Source: Acinetobacter chinensis (GTDB taxonomy: Bacteria > Pseudomonadota > Gammaproteobacteria > Pseudomonadales > Moraxellaceae). From it: a stretch of DNA of 64,000 nt. Made by a program: the position numbers and the translations under genes. Below, piece after piece: positions 16,369-24,945 of this stretch. The notes under the pieces are model-generated. The model did no database searches and was not told the DNA's origin. It was given only the letters and a program-made list of their open reading frames with translations. Where the stretch lies: positions 1,798,001-1,862,000 of the forward strand of contig NZ_CP032134.1 in NCBI RefSeq assembly GCF_002165375.2, written 5' to 3'. Position 1 is the stretch's first letter, and every line of letters begins with the position of its first letter.

Positions 16369-17840
16369 TATTTCTGCTCCTGTTGATGATCATTTTCAGG
16401 TTTTTCAGATGTAGATGACGGCTCTGAGTCAACACTGTCCTCCACACTGGTCAACGGACGTTTAGACGCAAGGATCACGGCTTCTTCACTGTGAACCTGT
16501 CCCTGAGGAGTCGCATGAATGAACTGCGGTCCCTTATGCATCAGTTTCAGCATGTAATAGATACCTATACCGAACACGACACAGTAGACTACGACAAAAA
16601 TAATCAGTGTTAATCCCACCTGTTCAGCAGAAACTGGTGACAGTGCATCTTTGGTACGAAGAACACCATATATCACCCAGGGCTGACGACCTACTTCGGT
16701 CGTAAACCAGCCAGCCAGCAGCGCAATAAAACCGGATGGCCCCATCACAAATGCAAAACGGTGCAACCATTTATTTTCGTAAAGTTTTCCACCTTTTCTG
16801 AGTAAAAGTGCAAAGAAAGCCAGCAGAATCATCAACATGCCCAGACCGACCATAATCCTGAAACTCCAGAATACAACGGTCGAATTTGGACGGTCTTCAG
16901 GTGCAAATTCTTTCAGACCTTTCACCTCACCATCCATGCTGTGAGTCATGATCAGGCTGCCCAGGTTAGGAATACCAACGGCATATTTTGTTTCTTCAGC
17001 TTCCATATCTGGTATACCAAACAGATATAACGGCATACCTTCATCTGTATTGGTTTCCCAGTGCCCCTCAATTGCAGCAAGTTTTGCAGGTTGATGCTTC
17101 AATGTATTAAGACCGTGGTTATCTCCAATTATGACCTGTAAAGGAGCCAGAATCAGAATCATCCACATTGCCATGGAAAAAGATTTTTTGACAAGATCGT
17201 CACGGCGACCTTTCAGCAAATGCCACGCTGCTGTCGATGCAACCAGTAAAGCAGACACAAGAAATGCCGCCGCTGCCATATGAGCCAATCGGTATGGGAA
17301 TGATGGATTAAAAACAATGGCAAACCAGTCTGTCGGAACAATAATGCCATTTTCTATGGCAAAACCCTGCGGTGTCTGCATCCAGCTGTTTGAGGACAGA
17401 ATCCAGAACATGGAAATACAGGTTCCGACTGCAACCATAACAGTGGCAAAGAAATGTGCTCTTGGTCCGACGCGGCCCCAGCCAAACAGCATAATGCCCA
17501 GAAAGCCAGCTTCCAGGAAGAAAGCACTCAGGACTTCATACGTCAGTAAAGGTCCAGTTACAGAGCCTGCTATCCGTGAAAATTCACTCCAGTTGGTACC
17601 AAACTGATAGCTCATCACCACGCCAGACACAACGCCCATACCAAAAGCGACGGCAAAAATTTTGACCCAGAATTTAAACAGATCCTGATAGACAGGATTC
17701 TGGGTTTTCAGCCAGCGCCACTCGAGCACCGCCAGAAAACTGGCAAGCCCAATGGAAATCGCTGGAAAAATAATATGGAATGAAACAGTAAAAGCGAACT
17801 GGATACGCGCCAGCTCAAGTGCAGTCAGTCCCAGATTCAT
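16368..17840 (-). CDS. cioA: Cyanide-insensitive ubiquinol oxidase subunit I
   Basis: A 490-residue CydA-family subunit carrying the three haems. Likely ligands are His22 (SFHIIFP), His187 (RLAHMA) and Met330 (FWSFRIMVG). The gap between the last two, 143 residues against 207 in E. coli CydA, shows the short Q-loop that marks the cyanide-insensitive (CIO) branch. GWFTTEVGRQPWVIYGVLRT is the conserved C-terminal signature. The enzyme reduces oxygen with ubiquinol without pumping protons. AAAGGTGG lies 9 bases before the ATG. The C-terminal tail (about 40 residues) is acidic and Ser/Gln-rich. Confidence 0.92.
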   Translation of the reverse strand: MNLGLTALELARIQFAFTVSFHIIFPAISIGLASFLAVLEWRWLKTQNPVYQDLFKFWVKIFAVAFGMGVVSGVVMSYQFGTNWSEFSRIAGSVTGPLLTYEVLSAFFLEAGFLGIMLFGWGRVGPRAHFFATVMVAVGTCISMFWILSSNSWMQTPQGFAIENGIIVPTDWFAIVFNPSFPYRLAHMAAAAFLVSALLVASTAAWHLLKGRRDDLVKKSFSMAMWMILILAPLQVIIGDNHGLNTLKHQPAKLAAIEGHWETNTDEGMPLYLFGIPDMEAEETKYAVGIPNLGSLIMTHSMDGEVKGLKEFAPEDRPNSTVVFWSFRIMVGLGMLMILLAFFALLLRKGGKLYENKWLHRFAFVMGPSGFIALLAGWFTTEVGRQPWVIYGVLRTKDALSPVSAEQVGLTLIIFVVVYCVVFGIGIYYMLKLMHKGPQFIHATPQGQVHSEEAVILASKRPLTSVEDSVDSEPSSTSEKPENDHQQEQK

Positions 17841-18058
17841 GACACCACCTTTTTGATAAGCACAGGGCTTTCAGAAATACGCATAAAACCGATATTGCTG
17901 AAGCCATCATTAAAAGCATTATTAAGTCTGTCATTCAAAGCATACCGCTTCTCTGAAAAGACTGTCTGTTGCTTATTTTTTGCTGATATTTTGTGCAGTT
18001 CTGCAAATTTCAGGATGTGTAAGTCCCTCTGTACAGAACAGATTGTTTCAGGATTCAT
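17837..18058 (-). CDS. Small protein overlapping the cioA start
   Basis: A 73-residue frame whose TGA overlaps the cioA ATG (17837-17840). It has Cys7 in an N-terminal MNPETICSVQRDLHILKFAELH and a basic, mixed remainder without a membrane helix. The stop/start overlap is typical of coupled genes, but cioA also has its own ribosome-binding site and I recognise no family, so it may be a non-coding leader. A plus-strand frame covering the same DNA is less plausible. Confidence 0.4.
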   Translation of the reverse strand: MNPETICSVQRDLHILKFAELHKISAKNKQQTVFSEKRYALNDRLNNAFNDGFSNIGFMRISESPVLIKKVVS

Positions 18059-18107
18059 GTGTGTTACCTACATAAAAGTTAATGCTTAAAATTCATTAAT
18101 TTGTGGT

Positions 18108-18554
18108 TTATGCAGATAAAGAAGGTGGGGCTCGCCCCTGAGGCATGAGAAAAAGTTTTTGCAGCTCAAAGTAGATGTGCTTATGCGCTTTCTCAAAAGT
18201 GATCAGCCGGATATTCAGACGGTCAAAGACTTCCTGCACCCCAAGTTCGGGCGGCATGACCAAATCACCATAAACCGTACAGTACTGACACTGATGATTA
18301 TGGGCATCGTGAACATGCTCATGATGATAATCAAAATAATCTTTCAGAAAATGTAAATGACTGTGAATGTCGTGTGGCTCATGAGCTGAAACCTGAGTCT
18401 CAGAAGAATGAAGTGGTGAAGCAATCAAATTATGAGTGATAGAAAGACATACCGGAGCAATATGATACTTTTCCGGTAGCAAAGGCTGTAAGTGAACAGC
18501 TATCTGTAAAAGTATTGTTGCTATAGCAAGCAACAAGCCACTGCGTTTCAGCAA
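18108..18554 (-). CDS. DUF2946-like His-rich exported protein
   Basis: A 148-residue protein with an N-terminal hydrophobic segment (GLLLAIATILLQIAVHL), then a very His-rich middle (HEPHDIHSHLHFLKDYFDYHHEHVHDAHNHQCQYC) and a QGRAPPSLSA end. The C-x-x-C pair within a His cluster and the terminal RAPP match DUF2946, a family found beside copper and haem genes. Metal binding in the periplasm is likely but inferred. It is transcribed toward the bd oxidase operon, 49 bp before the small overlapping frame, so it may be co-transcribed. Confidence 0.72.
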   Translation of the reverse strand: MLKRSGLLLAIATILLQIAVHLQPLLPEKYHIAPVCLSITHNLIASPLHSSETQVSAHEPHDIHSHLHFLKDYFDYHHEHVHDAHNHQCQYCTVYGDLVMPPELGVQEVFDRLNIRLITFEKAHKHIYFELQKLFLMPQGRAPPSLSA

Positions 18555-18777
18555 AACAGAATCTCAGATCTTCGCTCGTTAAATTTGAAAAGTTCACGAC
18601 TGCTTAAAAACCAAGCGGTGTGATCAACTTTCCACTCTGTTCAATATAGTTTATAAAAACATATTTTAAAAGTGGTCTGCCGTTTCACTTTTTACTGTAT
18701 TTATTTTTCCAATCACTTTTTTATTTTAATAGAAAGATAATTTGAAAATTCACATAAATGAGCGTAAATTTAAATCA

Positions 18778-18790
18778 TTACCCAGGGTAA
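18778..18790. promoter_or_regulatory. Candidate MarR operator
   Basis: TTACCC-A-GGGTAA is a perfect palindrome, extended outward to ATCATT...AATGAT with one base of asymmetry (18774-18795). It is 25 bp upstream of the MarR start, a position suited to autoregulation of the marR-MFS operon. Confidence 0.55.
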
Positions 18791-18814
18791 ATGATTCAGT
18801 AGCAGACTCTTCTT

Positions 18815-19261
18815 ATGGACACTTCTCTAAAATTCCGATCCGTCATTCTTAAATTTTCAAGAATGTTAAGTGATGAAATAAATACGCTGTTGCTTGAACA
18901 TCAACTGAACTATTCTCTGTGGCAGGTTCTTCACTATATTCAACAGCATCAGCCCTGCACCTCTACCGAAATCGCTGAATATCTCAATATTTCACGACCA
19001 TCCATTGCTAAACGCATTCAACCATTATTAAAGCTACAGGCTGTTTCACAGCACTCTGAAGCTGACCGACGTGTCAGGATACTCAGGCTGACAGATTCAG
19101 GACAACAGCTGGTTATTCACTGTATGCACAAAATAGATCAACTTGAGCAGGAACTACTTGAGCAAAGTTCTGACACTGATATTCAGCTGAGTATTAAACT
19201 GATTCATCAACTGACCCAACAATTGCAGCATAAAAAATCAGGTGTACATCATGAACACTGA
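18815..19261 (+). CDS. MarR-family regulator
   Basis: A 148-residue winged-helix regulator: LNYSLWQVLHYIQQHQPCTSTEIAEYLNISRPSIAKRIQPLLKLQAVSQHSEADRRVRILRLTDSGQQL contains the recognition helix and the D-R-R wing with its R-x-L-x-L-T strand. The gene overlaps the start of the MFS gene, so the two form an operon, and MarR probably represses it until a ligand (drug or aromatic acid) binds. A palindrome sits 25 bp upstream. Confidence 0.87.
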   Translation: MDTSLKFRSVILKFSRMLSDEINTLLLEHQLNYSLWQVLHYIQQHQPCTSTEIAEYLNISRPSIAKRIQPLLKLQAVSQHSEADRRVRILRLTDSGQQLVIHCMHKIDQLEQELLEQSSDTDIQLSIKLIHQLTQQLQHKKSGVHHEH

Positions 19262-20459
19262 AAATGCGCCCTTATGGACCAGAAATTTTATTCTGGTCAG
19301 TGCCATCAACTTTCAGCTGGTTCTGATCTTTTATTTACTTGTGATTGTCATCGTCGGTTATGCCGTAGCTGAACTGCATGCAAGTACCGCTCAGGCAGGT
19401 CTGGTTTCTGGTCTGTTTATTGTGGGTACGCTGATTGGACGCTTACTGGTAGGTCGATTCCTTGAAAAATTTGGACAGAAAGCAACATTACTGACAGGGC
19501 TGACGGGATTTTTACTTTTTTCTGGACTCTATTTCATTCATTTTGACGTGGGCATGCTTTTACTGGTCAGATTCGCACACGGATTTATGATGGGAATGGC
19601 ATCAACTGTACTGGGAACCATTATTGCTCAGATTCTTCCCCCTGCACGGCGTGGTGAAGGCATTGGTTATTACAGCATGAGCAGTACTCTCGGCACTGCA
19701 ATTGGTCCATTTATGGCAATCTGGCTGATGATACATACCGGTTATCACGTGATTTTCATCATTTCCAGTTTCATCGCTTTCTGTTGCGTCATTACAGCAC
19801 AGTTCATCAAAGTTCCCGAAATTAAAAAAGAAACTCGACAATGTGAAAATACTGATACCGGTAAAACGGCAGGCTTTATCTCAAAGTTTATTGAAAAAAA
19901 TGCATTGCCCGTTTCTCTTGTTATGCTGCTGGCTTCCATCTGTTACTCAGGTGTTCTGTCTTTTATTCATTTTTATGCCAAAGAAATCAACCTGATTGAA
20001 AGTGCTTCTGTATTCTTCCTGATGTATGCCATCGCCATTTTGATTTCCCGCCCTTTCACAGGTCCACTGCTGGACCGCAAAGGTGAAAACATTATTATGT
20101 ACCCGGCATTCATCATTATGGCACTCGGGCTGATTACACTGAGCTTTGCCACTCATGCCACAACGCTGCTGATCAGCGCTGCACTTCTCGGATTTGGCTA
20201 CGGCAATATTCAGTCTGTCTGTCAGACCATCGCCATCAAAAGTGCAAACCTTGAACGTATGGGCTTTGCCACATCCACTTTTTTCATTTTCCTTGATGCA
20301 GGGCTTGGTTTTGGTCCTTATTTTCTCGGACTTGCCTTAAACTGGATCAGTTTTCAGCAACTTTATCTATACAGCGCGATATTCACACTGTTCTGTATCG
20401 TTGTTTATTACGTACTTCATGGAAAAACAGCTGCAGATATACGGAAGCTGCCCCACTGA
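19251..20459 (+). CDS. MFS transporter
   Basis: About 402 residues from the preferred ATG at 19251; an upstream in-frame ATG at 19242 adds three residues. Twelve membrane helices can be traced. The loop after helix 2 carries GRLLVGRFLEKFGQKATLL, a motif A variant, repeated as SRPFTGPLLDRKGENI after helix 8, and helix 5 has the G-x-x-x-G-P motif of exporters (STLGTAIGPFMAIW). Layout and the MarR partner suggest drug or metabolite efflux across the inner membrane; the substrate is unknown. Confidence 0.88.
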   Translation: MNTENAPLWTRNFILVSAINFQLVLIFYLLVIVIVGYAVAELHASTAQAGLVSGLFIVGTLIGRLLVGRFLEKFGQKATLLTGLTGFLLFSGLYFIHFDVGMLLLVRFAHGFMMGMASTVLGTIIAQILPPARRGEGIGYYSMSSTLGTAIGPFMAIWLMIHTGYHVIFIISSFIAFCCVITAQFIKVPEIKKETRQCENTDTGKTAGFISKFIEKNALPVSLVMLLASICYSGVLSFIHFYAKEINLIESASVFFLMYAIAILISRPFTGPLLDRKGENIIMYPAFIIMALGLITLSFATHATTLLISAALLGFGYGNIQSVCQTIAIKSANLERMGFATSTFFIFLDAGLGFGPYFLGLALNWISFQQLYLYSAIFTLFCIVVYYVLHGKTAADIRKLPH

Positions 20460-20533
20460 TTCAGCTGTTTTTCAGCCTGCACTGAATAACTTAAAAATAT
20501 ACAACGGTGCTGATTTTAAAGATTCAGCCAGAT

Positions 20534-20560
20534 AAAAAGCCTCTGTCAAAGAGGCTTTTT
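20534..20560. terminator. Bidirectional rho-independent terminator
   Basis: AAAAAGCCTCTGTCAAAGAGGCTTTTT: stem GCCTCT/AGAGGC with A and T runs. It serves the convergent MFS (plus) and nitroreductase (minus) genes. Confidence 0.85.
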
Positions 20561-20575
20561 ATTCACACATCAGAA

Positions 20576-21178
20576 TTATTGGAATACTTTAAAACGATCC
20601 GCATCAGACATATAGGACTTTTCTGCGGCTGGTGCTTCAACAGAACCGAAAACCAGCTGAGCACGCAGTTTCCAGTTCTGAGGAATATCCCATTCTGCAT
20701 GAACCTGTTCATCTACAATCGGGTTGTAATGCTGCAGTGATGCTCCAAGCCCATCAGTGTGCAGTGCTGTCCATACAGCAAACTGAGCAATTGCTGTTGA
20801 ATGTTCTGCCCATACTGGGAAGTTGTCAGCATAAGATGGGAAGTTTTCCTGTAAACCCTGAATCACATTCATATCTTCAAAAAACAGAACCGTACCTGCA
20901 CCTGCAATGAAACTGTCCATTTTTGCTGATGTTTTTGCAGCTGATTCTTCATCTTTTGCATAAGATTTCAGTTTATCTTTAACGATATTCCAGAATTTTT
21001 CGTGCTGAGCACCGAACAGAATCACCGCACGTGAAGACTGAGAGTTAAATGAAGAAGGACTTTGCTTAATTGCATTCTGAATCAGGTCTGTTAAATATGC
21101 AGCGTCATGCTTAACATTTTTACCAATTGCATAAATAGTACGACGATTCTGAATTAATTCTAAAAAGTTATTCGACAT
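20576..21178 (-). CDS. Nitroreductase-family flavoprotein
   Basis: A 200-residue FMN-dependent protein of the oxygen-insensitive nitroreductase superfamily. It has an N-terminal IQNRRTIYAIGKN (the R-R-T FMN contact), SSFNSQSSRAVILFG for the second FMN loop and GLGASLQHYNPIVDEQ near the C-terminus. Acinetobacter and streptococcal relatives of this short type are often called YdfN/HBN-like. It would reduce nitro or quinone compounds using NAD(P)H in the cytoplasm. It is transcribed alone. Confidence 0.87.
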   Translation of the reverse strand: MSNNFLELIQNRRTIYAIGKNVKHDAAYLTDLIQNAIKQSPSSFNSQSSRAVILFGAQHEKFWNIVKDKLKSYAKDEESAAKTSAKMDSFIAGAGTVLFFEDMNVIQGLQENFPSYADNFPVWAEHSTAIAQFAVWTALHTDGLGASLQHYNPIVDEQVHAEWDIPQNWKLRAQLVFGSVEAPAAEKSYMSDADRFKVFQ

Positions 21179-21385
21179 TTGATGAAATCCTTGAATATAT
21201 CTTCGGGAAATTTTGAAAGCGACGTTTCAACTATTTAGTTGAACTTAACCGTGAATAAGATTGTTTTGTAAAGCCAAAACAATGCAGATATGTTATAGAT
21301 TTTTATTGGTTGATACTGTTATTTATTGATATCCTGGAACTGCCTGTACAGTAAGCATTCAACTTTGTAAACAGCATTCATATAA

Positions 21386-21411
21386 AAAATCCCCCATATA
21401 TGGAGGATTAA
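21386..21411. terminator. Weak terminator-like hairpin
   Basis: ATCCCCCATATATGGAGGAT is a near-perfect palindrome (one mismatch) between an A-run and a downstream A/T stretch, just beyond the stop of the minus-strand gene that ends at 21423. Confidence 0.5.
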
Positions 21412-21422
21412 AAATCTGATCT

Positions 21423-21914
21423 TCAGAACTTCGCGTTCAGCACCTTGTCTGATATATGACCTTTCCAGATATCACGCAGTACCGGCAAATAAAACTTTTC
21501 ACCAACCTCAACCAGTTCTGCATCAATCTGAGCATGCAGCTCATGTAAAAACAGATAATCCAGTTCAACTGAAGTCAGTGCACTGTTTTTTACAGAAAAC
21601 TCTTTACGCTTCTGTTTGATCTTTACCACAGTCTGGTCTGCAAATTTTTTATCACGAAATGCCGCCAGAGCATTCAGTCGTAATTCAACCACGCCCCAAC
21701 CGCTAAGTAAAAGTTTAAACAGTTCAAAATCTACAACTGTAGATTCCCAGGTCATTTCTTCAAGGTTTTCATTTTCAGGCAGTACTGGTAACAAAAGTTC
21801 CATGACACTCGGAAAGATTTTTTTGAAACTCAGAATAAATTTAACGGGATGCTCGCCAGGATAATCACTAAATTGCACATTTTTACGAACATCGGTTAAA
21901 TAGATAGAGAGCAT
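21423..21914 (-). CDS. Uncharacterised 163-residue protein
   Basis: A soluble, Leu- and Glu-rich protein without signal peptide. It has an N-terminal LYLTDVR-like strand region, a central LLLPVLPENENLEEMTWESTVVDFELFKLLLSGWGVVELRLNALAAF and a mostly helical Lys-rich remainder. I do not recognise a family. It stands alone between the nitroreductase and fumC genes with about 250 bp of spacer on each side, so it is probably monocistronic. Confidence 0.65.
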   Translation of the reverse strand: MLSIYLTDVRKNVQFSDYPGEHPVKFILSFKKIFPSVMELLLPVLPENENLEEMTWESTVVDFELFKLLLSGWGVVELRLNALAAFRDKKFADQTVVKIKQKRKEFSVKNSALTSVELDYLFLHELHAQIDAELVEVGEKFYLPVLRDIWKGHISDKVLNAKF

Positions 21915-22179
21915 TAAAAAATCCTAGATACAAAACTGTTTATAACTCAGTTTATTGCATTACCAGTTCAGCAGGCCACATCAACAATAAAATGAAAACA
22001 GAAAAAGAAAGGCATTCTAACAATTCTGACATTTTATTCAATGCCAATGAGCTACCAATCCACCAGGCTACATCCTGTCCCCGTGAACTGCTACATAAAA
22101 AACAACAGGTTTTATATCTGTTTTTATGTTCAGTACAGACTCATTTTTTGAGCAGTACTGAACATAAGTAACTTGCGAC

Positions 22180-23574
22180 TTATTTTACATTTGGAGCAAT
22201 CATGTCCTCAGGTTTAACAACTGCATCAAACTGCTCCTCTGTCACCAGGTTCAGTTCAACAGCAACCTGCTTCAAAGTCTTACCTTCTTTATAAGCCGTC
22301 TTAGCGACTTTTGCTGCATTTTCATAACCAATCACAGGATTCAGCGCTGTAACCAGCATCAGAGAGTTATGCAGGAAATAATCAATTTTCTCACGTACAG
22401 GTTCTATACCAACAGCACAGTGATCATTGAAACTGTTACAGGCATCCCCAAGCAACTGAATGGACTGTAAAAGGTTAAATGCTATGACTGGCATAAAAAC
22501 ATTCAGCTCAAAATTACCGGATGCGCCCGCTATATTGATGGTGGTGTCATTTCCCATGACCTGAGCAACAACCATGGTCATCGCTTCACTCTGAGTCGGA
22601 TTCACTTTACCTGGCATAATACTGGAACCAGGCTCATTTTCAGGAATACTGATTTCACCAAAACCACAACGCGGACCACTTGCAAGCCATCGGACATCAT
22701 TGGCGATTTTATTCAGACTGGCTGCCAGGGTTTTTAACGCCCCTGATGCAAACACGGCGGCATCACGTCCAGCCAGTGCTTCGAACTTATTGGGTGCAGT
22801 TACAAATGGAAGACCTGTCAGGCTGCCAAGCTGAACAGCTGCCTTTTCTGCATAATCAGGATGTGAATTCAGCCCTGTCCCGACAGCTGTACCCCCTAAA
22901 GGCAACTCATACAACCCTGCCAGCGCCTGCTGAAGACGTTTCAGCCCGTGATCCAGCTGAGAAACATAACCACTGAATTCCTGTCCAAGCGTTAATGGCG
23001 TAGCATCCTGTAAATGTGTACGACCAATTTTAACAATTTCTGAAAATTCTTCTGATTTTGCATTCAGTGTATCTCTTAATTTCTGAACAGCAGGAATCAG
23101 AAGTTCATTGATCTGAAGGCTTGCAGCGACATGAATAGCCGTCGGGAAAGAGTCATTGGTGGACTGCGCACGGTTCACATGATCATTAGGATGTACAGGT
23201 TTCTGCGAACCCAGCGGATTCCCCAGTTTCTGGTTGGCAATATTGGCAATCACTTCATTACAGTTCATGTTACTTTGCGTACCAGAACCAGTCTGCCAGA
23301 CCACCAGTGGGAACTGTGCATCCCACTGACCTGAAATAACCTCATCTGCTGCACCTATAATATAACCTGACAGTTCCTCAGGAATCTGCTGAAGCTCAGC
23401 ATTGGTGATTGCTGCAGCTTTTTTTACAAGCCCCATGGCACGGATCATTGCACGTGGCAATCGCTCACCACCAATTTTAAAATTCTGCAAACTGCGCTGA
23501 GTCTGTGCGCCCCACATTGCTTCTGATGGAACTTCTACATCACCCATCGTGTCATGTTCAATACGTGTCTGCAT
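22180..23574 (-). CDS. fumC: Fumarate hydratase class II
   Basis: A 464-residue class II fumarase, the length expected of FumC. The active-site serine loop GSSIMPGKVNP lies at about residues 314-324, with the TGSGTQSNMN and GRTHLQDATPLTLGQEFSGY segments that build the substrate pocket. It interconverts fumarate and malate in the TCA cycle without an iron-sulphur cluster, as an oxidant-tolerant tetramer. It is transcribed alone. Confidence 0.94.
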   Translation of the reverse strand: MQTRIEHDTMGDVEVPSEAMWGAQTQRSLQNFKIGGERLPRAMIRAMGLVKKAAAITNAELQQIPEELSGYIIGAADEVISGQWDAQFPLVVWQTGSGTQSNMNCNEVIANIANQKLGNPLGSQKPVHPNDHVNRAQSTNDSFPTAIHVAASLQINELLIPAVQKLRDTLNAKSEEFSEIVKIGRTHLQDATPLTLGQEFSGYVSQLDHGLKRLQQALAGLYELPLGGTAVGTGLNSHPDYAEKAAVQLGSLTGLPFVTAPNKFEALAGRDAAVFASGALKTLAASLNKIANDVRWLASGPRCGFGEISIPENEPGSSIMPGKVNPTQSEAMTMVVAQVMGNDTTINIAGASGNFELNVFMPVIAFNLLQSIQLLGDACNSFNDHCAVGIEPVREKIDYFLHNSLMLVTALNPVIGYENAAKVAKTAYKEGKTLKQVAVELNLVTEEQFDAVVKPEDMIAPNVK

Positions 23575-23695
23575 TTGAAACCTCTTGTATGTTCAGAATA
23601 GACTGGCTAAGCGCAATTGATCTGCTATGGCTGTACTGATACTAATCAATTCAAGCCACTAAGTAAATGATAATTATTTTCATTAAAACCTAGAG

Positions 23696-24703
23696 TCAGT
23701 ATGACCTTAATGACTGCTGATAAAACCGCCATTCATCTTCAATCATTTGTTTTAAGGATCGGACTTTTTGCCACTGGAGGACATCGTGTGCTTTGGTAGA
23801 TACACTTCCAATCTGATCCAGTACAGGATATTCACAGCTTTCAACATCCACAGTATGTATTTCTGTATGTGTCGTTTCACCAATTAAGTTCAGCAGTTTC
23901 TGAATGGAAATATGATCACCATAAATATCAAAAGCTTCACATGCATGATGCTGCATGCTTAACCACTGTAATGTTTTAGATACTGCGTCACAGAAATCAA
24001 GGACATGTAGAAAGCTACGCTCCGCTGTTTTATCTTCTGTCTGCGCATGCTTGTGCAGTTCTATGAAGTCGCGCTGTGTTGAAGCTACCTGCATTGCAAG
24101 AGGAACAATATTTTTAGGTAATGGTGTAACAAATTCCCCCAGTACACCATGTTCAAATGCACCCGCGATATTACCAGGTCTTAAAATCGCGACATTCCAC
24201 TCATCGTCTGTACTGTAAGTATCCTGAATAATGGTTTCCGCCATCTGCTGCGACTTCACATAAGGATTCTGGAACCGATAATTGAATTCAGTCGCTTCCG
24301 TCAACTCCAGACTGGATTGCCCATAAACAGCAAGGCTTGAAATATGCAGCAGATTACGGGTTCCTGTACGCTGCATGGCGCGAAGCAGACTCATGATACA
24401 ACTGACATTATCATTATAATATTCAAGTGGTTTCTGAACCGACTCTTCAAGTGACTTAAAACTGGCAGCATGTATGACCGCCTGGATTGAATACTGCTCA
24501 AAGACTTTATTTAATGCCGGTGTATTTCTGACATCAATTTTGACAAAAGGAATATACAGACCAGAAATATATTCAAGTCTTTCAAGAGTCTGCAGACTTG
24601 AATTGGACAGATTATCAACAATAATGACTTCCTGACCCTGAGCCATCAGACTTAAAGCAATATGCGAGCCTATAAAGCCTAAACCACCAGTCACTAAAAT
24701 CAT
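23696..24703 (-). CDS. GalE-like NAD-dependent epimerase, atypical active site
   Basis: A 335-residue extended SDR. The N-terminus VTGGLGFIGSHIAL and the VDNLSNSS loop are clearly GalE-like, as is the HAASFKSLEESVQKPLEYYNDNV region. However, the YxxxK active-site motif reads NPYVKSQ, with Gln where the catalytic Lys should be, and the UDP-sugar segments (normally F-N-P...G-E, RDYIHV) are degenerate (ILRPGN..., RSFLHV). It may use another sugar, act as a non-catalytic paralogue, or rely on the Lys two residues earlier. Confidence 0.82.
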   Translation of the reverse strand: MILVTGGLGFIGSHIALSLMAQGQEVIIVDNLSNSSLQTLERLEYISGLYIPFVKIDVRNTPALNKVFEQYSIQAVIHAASFKSLEESVQKPLEYYNDNVSCIMSLLRAMQRTGTRNLLHISSLAVYGQSSLELTEATEFNYRFQNPYVKSQQMAETIIQDTYSTDDEWNVAILRPGNIAGAFEHGVLGEFVTPLPKNIVPLAMQVASTQRDFIELHKHAQTEDKTAERSFLHVLDFCDAVSKTLQWLSMQHHACEAFDIYGDHISIQKLLNLIGETTHTEIHTVDVESCEYPVLDQIGSVSTKAHDVLQWQKVRSLKQMIEDEWRFYQQSLRSY

Positions 24704-24914
24704 TGTTTAGAATCTCCACTTGATTATCAAAACCTTACATCTTCATGGTGCAGATTTGGTGCTCACAGTTATTCAGTCTGATTTCAGAAACCTCAAACCC
24801 AGCTGAAACTCTCTTATGAGCAATCGAACCACTAAGAGGTTTTACCTATTATCTTACAGCTTTAGAATATTGAGTATGTAGCAATTATGGTGATCAACTG
24901 TATTTTCTTTAACG

Positions 24915-24945
24915 ATAAAAAACCGCCCTTTCAGGCGGTCTTTTC
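24915..24945 (-). terminator. Rho-independent terminator of the BRO-N gene
   Basis: ACCGCC-CTTTCA-GGCGGT with T-runs on the minus strand, touching the stop codon of the minus-strand gene that ends at 24946. Confidence 0.8.

Noticed and set aside
17853..18089. Plus-strand frame opposite the cioA leader frame.
   Set aside because: No ribosome site, and it ends without relation to neighbouring genes.
22040..22085. tRNA-like text (GAGCTACCAATCCACC...GGCTACATCC) that resembles a reversed D-arm.
   Set aside because: No acceptor stem, anticodon arm or T-arm could be paired on either strand; no tRNA is called.
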